From an uncultured Pseudodesulfovibrio sp. (GTDB taxonomy: Bacteria > Desulfobacterota > Desulfovibrionia > Desulfovibrionales > Desulfovibrionaceae), in NCBI RefSeq assembly GCF_963677845.1, contig NZ_OY782498.1, positions 10,001-74,000 on the forward strand: a DNA stretch of 64,000 bases, in the 5' to 3' direction. Position 1 is the stretch's first letter; each line of letters begins with the position of its first letter. The notes below the pieces were generated by a model. That model was not told where the DNA came from and ran no database searches. It saw only the letters and a list, made by a program, of their open reading frames with translations. Of the stretch, positions 9,587 through 17,814 are shown one piece after another. Both the position numbers and the translations under genes were made by a program.

Positions 9587-10414
9587 ATGCTGATATTCAT
9601 CCTTTCCCTTATGGTTTTTATTATCGTGGTCCTGTCCGTGTTGCGGTATGGAGCGTTCATTCTTTCCAACGGCATCGCCGGGCAATTATCCGAAATTCGT
9701 GAAGGTACCGGTCAAATGGATCGGGCGGTCGGGAAGGGGGTGCTTACGTCTGTTGCTGCTGACTGTATCGTACTTCCGACCAGTTTGCTTGCCTTGCTTC
9801 CAGATCGGGATGAATACGCACCGGGAACCCCCATACTGATGGTACATGGTTTATATCATAACAAATCTGCATGGACCGTGTTTCGGCGTCGACTCAAGCA
9901 GGCTGGTTTTTCTAACTTGCACACGTATCAATACAATAGTTTTACCAAGGATTTCGATACGGCATTGGCCGGGATGGAGGCGAAGCTCAATCAAGTGCTT
10001 GCTCAGAGTTCTGACGGCAAGGTTATACTTATAGGCCATAGTCTCGGAGGTCTGGTGTCTCGTTGCGTTGCGGGAAAAACTGAGTATCAAGATCGGGTGG
10101 CTGCTTTGATCACTTTGGGATCACCGCATAAAGGCAGTGATCTGGCGTGGCTTGGAAGTAACCGTATGGCTCGTTCTCTTATTCCGGGCAGATATATTGC
10201 GCAAAAAGTGGAGGGGACACCGGACCCGAATTGTCCCCGACTCGGTATTTATACGCTGACAGATGATTATGTTTTCCCTTTGGATATGCTTCGCACAGGG
10301 AGAGCCGGATGGAAGGAACAAATCTGTTCCCCCATGAGTCACGTGTGGATGCTCTTTTCTGAAGAGGTGGCTGAAATGGCTATCGAGTTTCTCCGGGCAT
10401 CGAAAACAGAATGA
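9587..10414 (+). CDS. Membrane-anchored alpha/beta hydrolase (lipase-like)
   Basis: A 275-aa protein with an N-terminal membrane helix (residues 2-19). An alpha/beta-hydrolase domain follows: oxyanion-region MVHGLYHNKSAW (about 85-96), nucleophile elbow GHSLGG (Ser152), a later TLGSPHKGSDLAWLG segment typical of PGAP1/triacylglycerol-lipase-like enzymes, a candidate acid in TLTDDYVFP and a candidate His in SPMSHVW. It probably hydrolyses an ester or amide at the inner membrane; substrate unknown. The start ATG 9587 is chosen because the membrane helix begins directly there. A longer frame from 9434 would overlap the divergent gene and carries no obvious signal. Confidence 0.8.
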   Translation: MLIFILSLMVFIIVVLSVLRYGAFILSNGIAGQLSEIREGTGQMDRAVGKGVLTSVAADCIVLPTSLLALLPDRDEYAPGTPILMVHGLYHNKSAWTVFRRRLKQAGFSNLHTYQYNSFTKDFDTALAGMEAKLNQVLAQSSDGKVILIGHSLGGLVSRCVAGKTEYQDRVAALITLGSPHKGSDLAWLGSNRMARSLIPGRYIAQKVEGTPDPNCPRLGIYTLTDDYVFPLDMLRTGRAGWKEQICSPMSHVWMLFSEEVAEMAIEFLRASKTE

Positions 10415-10435
10415 TTTTGTGTTTTGGTTTGCAAT

Positions 10436-10466
10436 AAAAAAGGCCTCTTAACGAGGCCTTTTTTAT
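10436..10466. terminator. Bidirectional terminator
   Basis: Stem AAAAAAGGCCTC / GAGGCCTTTTTT with a short loop, between convergent genes ending at 10414 and 10467. Confidence 0.85.
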
Positions 10467-12050
10467 TTATGAAGTAATCTCAGCGATTTTTGCTTTAAGC
10501 TCGTCCGGTTTGAACGGCTTGGTAATGAAGGCTGTGACTCCGGCTTTTGTGGCCAGATTTTGTTGGGATGCTTCTGATTCGGTGGTGACCATGATGATAG
10601 GGATGTCTTCCAGCCCTGGTGTGGATCGAACCTTGCCCACCAGTTCCATGCCGTCCATGACGGGCATGTTCATATCAGTGATGATGATTTCGAATTCTTC
10701 TCCCTGCTCAATAAACTCGTAGGCTTCTTCGCCATTGGTGGCCATGAACGGTTCAAAGCCAAGGTCCGTCAGGATGGCACGGTGCATGGCACACATGGAT
10801 CGTGAGTCATCTGCGGCCAGTGCTTTTTGGGACCCCGTGGAGACCTGAGGCAGTCTCTGGATGTCTTGTTCAGCGCGTGAGCCACCGATTTCATTAAGCA
10901 CAACACGGAATTCTTCGATGATTTCTGGGTCATTGGATTCGGCCAGTGCGTCCATCAGAGCATCTGCGGCGCCTTGAGTCTCGTAAAGAGCATCAAAAAT
11001 GGCGGTAGCCTTGGAGGAGATAACGCCTCGGGCAAGTCTGTCTGCCTGGTCGTCTGCCCTGATGATCATTGAGGTCAATGTAGAAATCATGCCAGGGTTG
11101 ACGTGTTTTTCCAGACCTCCGATGACAGCCATGAGAATCAATTCTTCGGTTTCGGAAAGGCCGTCTACCAAACAAATGATGCCCTTCATTGTGCCGATGC
11201 GACCAAGGGCCTCATAAACGGCATAACGGACGTTTTCGTCTTCAGCCAAGCCTTTGTCGAAAGCTGCGACCAGTCCGTCTGCGCCCAGTTTGTTACGCAG
11301 GAAGCCAAGAACGTTGGCTGCCAGAATTTTGTTGTCAGTGTCACCTGCTTCGAATGCGGACAGAAGCATGGGAATGCATTGGGCGCCGATGGAAATCAGG
11401 GCGTCGGTGATAATGCGTCTGACTGTGGGGTTGTTGTGGTGCAGCTTTTCCACCAGAAATGCGATGGTGTCGTCTGAGTCATATGTCGCCAGAGCGTCCA
11501 CGGCCTTCCATGTGGTAATATCGCAGACTTCAAAGCGATCCGGGGCTTCGCTTTCGGTAATCATGGCCTTGAGATGTGTAACGGACTCGGTGTCTTTTAG
11601 TTTACCAAGTGCTTCGATGCAGGAAGATTGGATGAAAGCATCTTCATGGCTCAGGAATTTTCTGAATATGGGCAAGGCTGAATCGTCAGCAATGCGAGCA
11701 AGCGAAGTGAGTATTTCCATGAGACGGTCAAGGTCAGTCTCAACTTCGGCAAGGGCAACCAAAGGATGGGCCGCTCTTTTGATGGCATATTCGCCTGCAA
11801 CTCGAATGCAGAGGATTTTGTATCCGTCATGGGAGTCATTCAAGCCTGCAACAACCTCATCTTCGTTGCTGGACAGGACTGCGTTGAGGGCGTTGACTAC
11901 CATATAATCGATGGAAGTGTCTCCCACCGGGTTTTTGAGAAGTTCCAGAAGGCCGGGAAGGGCATCCGGGTTCTTGCTTCCTGAAATTTCATTGAGGATC
12001 GTTATTTGATCCAGAAATTCCTTGTCTCTAAAATTGTCAAGCATTGGCAT
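10467..12050 (-). CDS. HEAT-repeat protein with C-terminal receiver domain
   Basis: A 527-aa cytosolic protein. Residues about 1-390 are a series of HEAT/PBS-lyase-like helical repeats (for example LLELLKNPVGDTSIDYMVVNAL and LKDTESVTHLKAMI). Residues about 405-527 form a CheY-like receiver with acidic pair ADDSRS, phosphoacceptor Asp in ITDMNMPVMDG and conserved Lys in ITKPFKPDEL, so it is probably phosphorylatable. The start ATG 12050 has GGAGAG. It lies 30 nt downstream of cheX in the same direction. The pairing suggests a chemotaxis or signalling scaffold whose HEAT interactions are switched by phosphorylation. The partner is unknown. Confidence 0.88.
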   Translation of the reverse strand: MPMLDNFRDKEFLDQITILNEISGSKNPDALPGLLELLKNPVGDTSIDYMVVNALNAVLSSNEDEVVAGLNDSHDGYKILCIRVAGEYAIKRAAHPLVALAEVETDLDRLMEILTSLARIADDSALPIFRKFLSHEDAFIQSSCIEALGKLKDTESVTHLKAMITESEAPDRFEVCDITTWKAVDALATYDSDDTIAFLVEKLHHNNPTVRRIITDALISIGAQCIPMLLSAFEAGDTDNKILAANVLGFLRNKLGADGLVAAFDKGLAEDENVRYAVYEALGRIGTMKGIICLVDGLSETEELILMAVIGGLEKHVNPGMISTLTSMIIRADDQADRLARGVISSKATAIFDALYETQGAADALMDALAESNDPEIIEEFRVVLNEIGGSRAEQDIQRLPQVSTGSQKALAADDSRSMCAMHRAILTDLGFEPFMATNGEEAYEFIEQGEEFEIIITDMNMPVMDGMELVGKVRSTPGLEDIPIIMVTTESEASQQNLATKAGVTAFITKPFKPDELKAKIAEITS

Positions 12051-12080
12051 GGTCTCTCCACATCTTACATTGTCGTCGGT

Positions 12081-12539
12081 TTACTCGAAGCAGAATTCAA
12101 TGGTGAAGTCCCCGTCCTTCGTTGTGAAGGGGATAGCCATGATGGGCGATTTCGCCATGTGGGAGATAGTATGATTGTCTCCCATGACGACTGTTGGAGT
12201 TGATCCCTGAAAAACAAGGCCGCTTTCGGCAAGCCCAGCTCGGGCTTGACCGGAAATCATGTTGGTCAATTCGCCGACTGCGTCTTTAACATCCTGCATA
12301 ATATCATCAATTTCGTCTCCAAGCATGTTTTTGACGATGGCTACGGCACACCCTTTTGAGAAGGAGAGGGAAACGCTACCGTTCTTTTCACCGGTGATGC
12401 CTACCATGCCGGAGACGTCACCCGCCGCGACATTGTTTTTTTTGACGTAGGGCTTGCCAACCTCGGGTTTGATGAACGCCATGGTGGACAGTACATCAAC
12501 GGCTGCTTTTATGAAGGGCTTTGCCAGTTTAACATCCAT
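12081..12539 (-). CDS. cheX: Chemotaxis phosphatase CheX-like protein
   Basis: A 152-aa CheX/CheC-type protein. Members dephosphorylate CheY-P. The family signature is seen in AVGELTNMISGQARAGLAESG (about residues 85-105), with the Glu and Asn (ELTN) expected for phosphatase catalysis. MDVKLAKPFIKAAVDVLSTMAF is a typical N-terminus. The start ATG 12539 is preceded by AAGGAG and matches the usual family start; a longer frame to 12665 is unsupported. It forms an operon with the downstream HEAT-receiver gene, whose receiver could be its substrate (inference). Confidence 0.87.
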   Translation of the reverse strand: MDVKLAKPFIKAAVDVLSTMAFIKPEVGKPYVKKNNVAAGDVSGMVGITGEKNGSVSLSFSKGCAVAIVKNMLGDEIDDIMQDVKDAVGELTNMISGQARAGLAESGLVFQGSTPTVVMGDNHTISHMAKSPIMAIPFTTKDGDFTIEFCFE

Positions 12540-12790
12540 GCTTATTCTCCTTGAAGAATCATATTCGCGGTCACACAATCTTTGCGATACAACCGTTTGA
12601 AATGGTTTAACAAAGGTTGCGCAGGTTATCCAATGAAAACGAGATATTAAATCCTCGTATTTCAATTACCTACCGGCTTCGGTAAAAGCGGTCAAGACGT
12701 GTATAGTGAGAAATAATGCCCCGTGTGAAATTTTTCTCGTTAAAGATGACCTGTTCAGAGATCAAGTAATGTCGGGAACGGCCCTGCCGC

Positions 12791-12820
12791 TTGACAAAAT
12801 TGCAGGCTCGTTCATACGTT
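12791..12820 (+). promoter_or_regulatory. Possible sigma-70 promoter for the MBL hydrolase gene
   Basis: A perfect -35 hexamer TTGACA (12791-12796) is followed after 18 nt by TACGTT, a weak -10. It lies 30 nt upstream of the ATG at 12850. Confidence 0.35.
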
Positions 12821-12849
12821 GAGACAGCAGAGAAAAGGGAGTTATAATT

Positions 12850-13599
12850 ATGAGCATATACACCATTCATCCCATAGTCATGGGAACCAAGGTATTTGAC
12901 AAGGGAATGATGACGTACCAGCAGGGGTACGGCACTCCGTATACTATCCCTATATATACTTGGTATATAGAAGGTGGAGATAAAAAAATTCTGGTGGATA
13001 CGGGTGAAATGCACCCGATTATTTCGGATGAACGGGAAAAATCCATTGGGGGCAAAATTTATACTTTTGAGGAGGGGCTGGCGAAATACGGTCTCAAGCC
13101 TGAAGATATTGATATCATCATCCACACCCATCTGCACAACGACCATTGCGAGAACGATTACAAGTGTGAGAATGCGAAAATTTATGTGCATGAAAAGGAA
13201 ATGGAACATATTCATGATCCTCATCCGCTCGATTTTCGTTACCTTGAGGACTACATTGAAGACGTAGAGGAAAATGGTCAGGTCATCACCGTGGATGGTG
13301 ATACCGAAGTTTTGCCGGGTATTACCATGATTCATACCCCGGCCCATACCCCCGGCGGCATGTCCGTGAAGATTGAAACCGATAAAGGGTCGGTTCTTAT
13401 CTGTGGGTTCTGCACTATTTTGGAAAATTTGAATCCTCCCATTGAGGTCAAGGCCATGGAGATGGAAGTTATCCCCCCCGGAACGAATACCGGCCCGAAC
13501 GAAGCTTATGATATCCTGCTCAAGGCCAAGGGCATGGCTGATCACGTCCTGCCGCTGCATGAACCGAAGTGGGCGAGTATGGAGACGGTACCAGAGTAG
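12850..13599 (+). CDS. Metallo-beta-lactamase-fold hydrolase, lactonase-like
   Basis: A 249-aa MBL-fold protein with the zinc motif H-L-H-N-D-H (residues 94-99), a later HTPAHTPGG His site and C-terminal LPLHEP. The overall shape matches the N-acyl-homoserine-lactonase-like MBL subgroup. The start ATG 12850 has AAGGGAG upstream. The usual bridging Asp after the beta strand (I-x-G-D in relatives, from memory) appears here as I-C-G-F-C, so the second metal site may be altered. The gene is monocistronic and ends in a terminator. Substrate cannot be assigned; quorum-sensing lactonase activity is not demonstrated. Confidence 0.83.
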   Translation: MSIYTIHPIVMGTKVFDKGMMTYQQGYGTPYTIPIYTWYIEGGDKKILVDTGEMHPIISDEREKSIGGKIYTFEEGLAKYGLKPEDIDIIIHTHLHNDHCENDYKCENAKIYVHEKEMEHIHDPHPLDFRYLEDYIEDVEENGQVITVDGDTEVLPGITMIHTPAHTPGGMSVKIETDKGSVLICGFCTILENLNPPIEVKAMEMEVIPPGTNTGPNEAYDILLKAKGMADHVLPLHEPKWASMETVPE

Positions 13600-13625
13600 T
13601 TTTGATATGATTTTTCAGCCTTTTT

Positions 13626-13657
13626 ACGGGAAGTCTCTTTTGAGGCTTCCCGTTTTT
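13626..13657 (+). terminator. Rho-independent terminator
   Basis: Stem ACGGGAAGtCTC / GAGgCTTCCCGT with a TTTT loop, followed by TTTT, 26 nt after the MBL gene. Confidence 0.85.
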
Positions 13658-13695
13658 CTTGCCACTACAGCCTGACCCGGCGTAGGGTTTCAACC

Positions 13696-14604
13696 ATGTC
13701 TCTGGTCATCCTTGCCATTGCCCCTATTTTCGGGCTAATTCTGATTGGTTTCCTTTTGCGTCGTTTTGAATTTCCTGCACAGGGATTCTGGCCTGCATCG
13801 GAGAGGGTGACCTATTATGTCCTCCTTCCGGCCCTGTTAGTGCAGGGACTTTCCGGCAAGAATATTCAAGCGGACAGCCTTCCGCTTGCCGGATCGGTGT
13901 TTATTGCGGTGCTTTCCTCTGCCTTGCTTGCTCGATTGGTCTGGCCGTTTCTCAAACTCGACGGGCCTGCATATACATCATTGTTTCAAGGGGCTTTCAG
14001 ACCGAATACTTATGTTGGGTTATCCATCGCGTCGGCCATGCTTGGCCCGGATTGGATGACTTTATCCGCGGTGGCGCTGTTGACCATGATCCCGATAATC
14101 AACGTTATCTGTGTGTTGACACTTTCCCGGCACGGCACTCCCGTCAATGGCGTTATGGGGGTGGTCCGTGAATTGGCGAAGAATCCGCTTATTCTTGCCT
14201 GTCTGGTCGGATTGTGTCTGAACATGTTGCATTTCCCGTTGCCGAAAGTGCTTAATGATTTTCTGGATATTTTGGGGCGGGCTGCCTTGCCCATGGGGTT
14301 GCTGGCTGTGGGGGCCGGGTTGCGACTGGAGAAGGTCGGGGGTGGCAAACGGACGTTATTGGTTTCTTCTGTCCTTCATTTAATCTTTCTTCCAATTATA
14401 GCTGCTGGATTATGTGCTCTGTTTGGTGCAGATGCGGATGCAACATTGACGGCTGTCATTTACACCGCGATTCCTGTGTCGGCGTCGTCTTTCATTTTGG
14501 CTCGTCAAATGGGAGGGGACCATCGACTGATGTCCCAGATTATTACTTTTCAAACGCTGGTCTCTGCCATAACCCTTCCGCTTATGTTGGGGCTATTGGG
14601 ATAG
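13696..14604 (+). CDS. AEC (auxin efflux carrier) family transporter
   Basis: A 302-aa integral membrane protein with about ten hydrophobic helices in two halves. The N-terminus (ILAIAPIFGLILIGFLLRR) is characteristic of the AEC/YfdV-type permease family, and the second half begins near ELAKNPLILACLVGL, also typical. AEC proteins move small organic anions such as malate across the inner membrane; the substrate here is unknown. It sits alone after a terminator, with the next gene 81 nt away in the same direction. Confidence 0.85.
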   Translation: MSLVILAIAPIFGLILIGFLLRRFEFPAQGFWPASERVTYYVLLPALLVQGLSGKNIQADSLPLAGSVFIAVLSSALLARLVWPFLKLDGPAYTSLFQGAFRPNTYVGLSIASAMLGPDWMTLSAVALLTMIPIINVICVLTLSRHGTPVNGVMGVVRELAKNPLILACLVGLCLNMLHFPLPKVLNDFLDILGRAALPMGLLAVGAGLRLEKVGGGKRTLLVSSVLHLIFLPIIAAGLCALFGADADATLTAVIYTAIPVSASSFILARQMGGDHRLMSQIITFQTLVSAITLPLMLGLLG

Positions 14605-14685
14605 TTGGGGAAAACCCCTTGATTCTATGGGGGAATTGAGAGACTATGCCGATTATTTGTGCATACGGTATACAAGGAGACCATA

Positions 14686-15186
14686 ATGGCTAAAGATTTC
14701 AGAGAATATCTTGTTGAAGTGTCCCGGCACGAGACCTTTGGACGCGTGTTCAAAGAGGTGGCCGTCGGGAGCAAGGTGTTGATCTCGTTTCAGGCGAGCA
14801 ACGTTCATGGTTGTTATCCCGAAGAAACCTTGGATGATGTTTATGCATACACGCATTGGGAAGTCTCTTTGCGAGCCACGAAGCCTGCAATTGATGTCCC
14901 CAAGGCCGGAGCATGGGAATTCCTCAAGCATAACTATTGGGCTAAGCCGTTCGATAAACCTGATTTTCAGCGTGCTATTGCTGCGGACAACGTACCAGCC
15001 AAACATTGCCAACAGATTTTGGAGGATGTTATTGAGTACGCCCTGTTGAAAGGGCAGCTTGAATCCGAAGATGATATTCGGCTGATTGAGCAGGATGAGG
15101 AAGTAAAAAAATACACCAAGACCGCCAGCATGGGATGTGGTGGTTGTGGTGGCGGTCAAAAGACCATTGAAAAGAAAGCCGATTAA
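14686..15186 (+). CDS. Conserved-looking hypothetical protein with Cys/Gly-rich tail
   Basis: A 166-aa protein not assigned to a family. It is soluble, mixed alpha/beta and acidic, with two internal Cys residues (HGCYPEE and KHCQQ). Near the C-terminus it has a flexible GCGGCGGG motif (about residues 149-156) followed by Lys-rich residues. The Cys-rich tail could bind a metal or serve as a redox site (inference). The start ATG 14686 follows AAGGAG by 7 nt; the nine upstream codons from 14659 lack support. A strong terminator follows. Confidence 0.7.
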   Translation: MAKDFREYLVEVSRHETFGRVFKEVAVGSKVLISFQASNVHGCYPEETLDDVYAYTHWEVSLRATKPAIDVPKAGAWEFLKHNYWAKPFDKPDFQRAIAADNVPAKHCQQILEDVIEYALLKGQLESEDDIRLIEQDEEVKKYTKTASMGCGGCGGGQKTIEKKAD

Positions 15187-15208
15187 TACGGCATTTAAGG
15201 TTACGTCG

Positions 15209-15240
15209 AGGCCCGTTCCATAGGGAGCGGGCCTTTTCTT
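15209..15240. terminator. Rho-independent terminator
   Basis: Stem AGGCCCGtTCC / GGgAGCGGGCCTTTTCTT between convergent genes. Confidence 0.75.
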
Positions 15241-15922
15241 ATGCGAAAATGGCAGTCAGAATGACTACATAGGCCAAAGAGGGGAGCAGGTTCGCCATTC
15301 TGATTTCGGTCAATTCAAGCAGGTTGATGCCTATGCCTATAATAAGTAAGCCGCCGCAACCAGTGATCTGGGCAATCATCAGATCCGAGAAATATTGTTG
15401 AAAAAAATTGGCTCCCAAGGTCAATGCCCCTTGATAGAACAGGACCGGGATAAAAGAGAAAAGAACGCCGGAGCCATATGTGGCGGCAAATGCGATAGAG
15501 GCGAAACCGTCGAGAATGGACTTGGTGAACAACACGGTTGTATCGCCACGTATGCCTTCCTCAAGAGGACCGATGATGGCCATGGCTCCGATGCAGTAGA
15601 CGAGGGAGGCTGTGATTAAACCTTCAGTGAATTTGGCGTTTTTTGAACCGATGAGTTTTTTGAAGCGGTTGCCGAGACGTTCGAAGAGCGTATCCAGCCG
15701 CAACAGCTCTCCAGTGATGCCGCCCAGAAGAATAGCGAAAATGACGAGGAGGGTGTCTTCGGTTTTGAGTGCCATCTGGATGCCGATAAGCAGAACACTC
15801 AGACCCAGGCCTTGAAAAACAATAGTCCGAATTCGTTCAGGAAAATGAGATTGAAGCCAACACCCGAGAACAGAGCCACCAATGATGGCGAAGGCGTTGA
15901 CGATGGAACCGATGGGCAGCAA
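15239..15922 (-). CDS. DUF554 family membrane protein
   Basis: A 227-aa protein with about six to seven hydrophobic helices. The family signature is seen in the N-terminal P-I-G-S-I-V-N-A-F-A-I-I-G-G-S and in CIGAMAIIGPLEEGIRGD (about 113-130), as in YqgA/DUF554 proteins. These are inner-membrane proteins of unknown transport function. The start is a TTG at 15922, because CAGGAG lies 7 nt upstream and the protein begins there exactly as its relatives do. It is monocistronic. Confidence 0.85.
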   Translation of the reverse strand: MLPIGSIVNAFAIIGGSVLGCWLQSHFPERIRTIVFQGLGLSVLLIGIQMALKTEDTLLVIFAILLGGITGELLRLDTLFERLGNRFKKLIGSKNAKFTEGLITASLVYCIGAMAIIGPLEEGIRGDTTVLFTKSILDGFASIAFAATYGSGVLFSFIPVLFYQGALTLGANFFQQYFSDLMIAQITGCGGLLIIGIGINLLELTEIRMANLLPSLAYVVILTAIFA

Positions 15923-16274
15923 GGCAGTCTCCTGAAGTTACAATAAGTATGGAAGACGATTGCTACCATTAAGCAGATGCTTGTGACAAGACTGGCGGGG
16001 CGCTAATATTCTCATATGTAGCCCCAAGCCTCCTCAGACAATAGTTGGCGGACAGCGTGTGCACAGATGATGAACCGATGAAAAATAATCTTGCCGGATG
16101 ACATCAATCATGAGCGTTACACCAAGCTCTTGATGTCTTTCATTACCGAATTATTCGGGTGTTGTTGAAATAACAACCTTGGCATGCCCATGCTTGAAAT
16201 AGACGTTTATGATGTGCTGTCGTCTGAATGGATAGTTTTTTTGAGAAAAAAAGACACTTGAGTGTACAAGAGGA
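15923..16274. other. Intergenic region, no gene seen
   Basis: About 350 nt with no convincing ORF. The only structure noted is a small inverted repeat GTTGTT-gaaat-AACAAC at 16161-16177. A tRNA promoter follows. Confidence 0.5.
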
Positions 16275-16303
16275 TTGACAGCAACTCTCACCTGCCCTAT
16301 GAA
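16275..16303 (+). promoter_or_regulatory. Sigma-70 promoter of tRNA-Leu
   Basis: TTGACA (16275-16280), a 17-nt spacer, then TATGAA (16298-16303). It ends 13 nt before the tRNA gene. Confidence 0.75.
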
Positions 16304-16316
16304 AGACGTCTCCCGT

Positions 16317-16403
16317 GCCAGGGTGGCGGAATTGGTAGACGCAGCGGATTCAAAATCCGCCGGCGGTAACGCTGTGGGGGTTCGAGTCCCCCCCTTGGTA
16401 CCA
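16317..16403 (+). tRNA. tRNA-Leu (anticodon CAA)
   Basis: An 87-nt class II tRNA with a long variable arm. The anticodon stem GCGGA / TCCGC encloses TTCAAAA, giving CAA (reads UUG). The T-arm carries GGTTCGAGTCC and the 3' CCA is encoded. The acceptor stem GCCAGGG pairs with CCTTGGT using G-T wobble pairs, including one at the first position. Confidence 0.95.
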
Positions 16404-16413
16404 GAATAAAATT

Positions 16414-16450
16414 AGCGGCTTACGATATTAATCGTAAGCCGCTCTTTTGT
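16414..16450 (+). terminator. tRNA-Leu terminator
   Basis: A long stem AGCGGCTTACGAT / ATCGTAAGCCGCT followed by CTTTTG, 10 nt after the tRNA. Confidence 0.8.
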
Positions 16451-16786
16451 TGTTTTGAGTCTTTGAAAGCGTGTTGTGCATTCTGGATTTGTTGTTTGTG
16501 GAAAAATTTCGATTTTCAAATTGATGTTTTGGTAAAATATTACAGCTTGCCCAAACCATACATGCCGACATTTTAGCATCACGTTTTTTTAGTGAAAATT
16601 ATAGACTGTTGATCGTTAGTCTTTTTTGTTCGAATCAAATCGGTTTTGTTTCTGTGTTCAGTTTGGTTCGTTGATTTGGCTTGAAAAGGCGGCCCTCCCC
16701 CAGGGTTAAGACCTCGTCAACTTCATATCCATTATGCGAAATAGATCACCTCAACCTTGCGAAACAACACGTTTATGGGTAGTGCT
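16451..16786. other. AT-rich intergenic leader upstream of the LytTR gene
   Basis: About 335 nt with no ORF I can support. It is T-rich in its first 250 nt, unlike flanking genes, and probably carries the promoter for the LytTR gene. I could not fix hexamers with confidence. Confidence 0.4.
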
Positions 16787-16803
16787 ATTGGTGAATCACC
16801 AAT
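16787..16803. promoter_or_regulatory. 17-nt perfect dyad upstream of the LytTR gene
   Basis: ATTGGTGAATCACCAAT: two perfect 8-bp arms around a single A, 34 nt before the ATG at 16838. The position suits an operator or a leader hairpin. The binding protein is unknown. Confidence 0.5.
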
Positions 16804-16837
16804 CTCAATTCATTGCAACAAAGGCTAACATCACCCA

Positions 16838-17710
16838 ATGCCCAAGCTGAAAACTCTTCTCATCCACCCTGACCCGGAAGTCCGCACAGCCCTGCGTGAT
16901 GTCTTGGATGAGGTCCCGTTTATTCAGGTGCTCGGCGAGGCTGTGACAGCTTTTGAGGCTATGGAAATGCTTGAATCCATCCCTTATGGTGTATTTTTTC
17001 TTGGCGTTGATTTGCCGGGGGGAGCCAGTGGTATCGAGATGGCTCAGATGCTTGGTGGACGAAAAAATAAACCTGCATTGGTGTTTATCTCTGATTCTGA
17101 AGGGCAAGCGTATTCCGCTTTTGAATTGGGAGCTACGGACTATTTGCTTTGGCCTCCTGCGCCGGGGCGCATGGCTCGGACAATGGATCGGCTCCAGACG
17201 TTCAAGACCCGGTTCCGCGAAGTGCCGCCGCCTGAGCCTCACATGGATGAAGCGGATGAAACCCCGGATGAGAGCAAGGAGCAAACCGTTAAGCTGCCCC
17301 TGCCCGAAGATGAACAGGATTCATTTTTGGCTGCACTCAAGGCAGCATGGGATCAAACCGCCAACCGTAGGCCGGAAATCGACAAGCTTGCCGTGAGTCA
17401 AGACGGGCGGACCATTCTTATTCCGTATGATCAGATAATTTTTGTGGAGGCGTTTGAGGATTATTCTTACGTCCACACGGCCAATCAAAAATTTCTTTCG
17501 TCCCATCGTCTCAAGAACCTTGAAGACCGGTTGGGACCGCACAGGTTTTTTCGCGTGCACCGCAAGTATTTGGTGAATCTCGACATGGTTACGGAGATTG
17601 CCAGTATGCCTGGTTCCAATTTTATGTTGCGCACGGCAGGCCGGACTCGCATCGAGTTGCCTATCAGTCGGCGGCGTATCGCTGAATTGAAGAAGATCAT
17701 CGGGCTGTAA
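16838..17710 (+). CDS. LytTR DNA-binding regulator with degenerate receiver domain
   Basis: A 290-aa protein. Residues 1-125 align with a CheY-like receiver: LLIHPDPEVRTAL, FFLGVDLPGGASGIEMA and DYLLWPPAPGRM. The phosphoacceptor Asp of the usual L-D-x-x-x-P-G pattern is Gly, and the conserved Lys of the K-P-F/P motif is Trp. A charged linker (about 128-165) leads to a complete LytTR DNA-binding domain (about 185-288, with IFVEAFEDYSYVHT, HRKYLVNLD and ISRRR). It is therefore probably a transcription factor controlled without Asp phosphorylation. The weak AAGG before ATG 16838 suggests low translation. acsA lies 104 nt downstream on the same strand and is a plausible target (inference). Confidence 0.87.
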   Translation: MPKLKTLLIHPDPEVRTALRDVLDEVPFIQVLGEAVTAFEAMEMLESIPYGVFFLGVDLPGGASGIEMAQMLGGRKNKPALVFISDSEGQAYSAFELGATDYLLWPPAPGRMARTMDRLQTFKTRFREVPPPEPHMDEADETPDESKEQTVKLPLPEDEQDSFLAALKAAWDQTANRRPEIDKLAVSQDGRTILIPYDQIIFVEAFEDYSYVHTANQKFLSSHRLKNLEDRLGPHRFFRVHRKYLVNLDMVTEIASMPGSNFMLRTAGRTRIELPISRRRIAELKKIIGL

Positions 17711-17814
17711 CCGTTTAACGTGCTCGGGCAACCGCTGACCGAATAAGGCGGGAGTTGCCGGGATAAATTGATATGAAAGAGACTCGCCGAACCGTTTTGC
17801 GGCGAGGAGGAAAT

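Noticed and set aside
12670-13560. A 296-codon minus-strand frame opposite the MBL hydrolase
   Set aside because: The plus-strand frame carries the zinc-binding motif and a ribosome-binding site. The antisense frame has neither.
16183-16199. Sigma-54 promoter-like TGGCATGCCCATGCTTG upstream of tRNA-Leu
   Set aside because: The GG-to-GC spacing is 9 rather than the required 10, and a much better sigma-70 promoter serves the tRNA.
16317-16403. tRNA-Leu as an integration site for a genomic island
   Set aside because: No integrase, no duplicated tRNA 3' end and no compositional shift next to it. The AT-rich islands lie far away.
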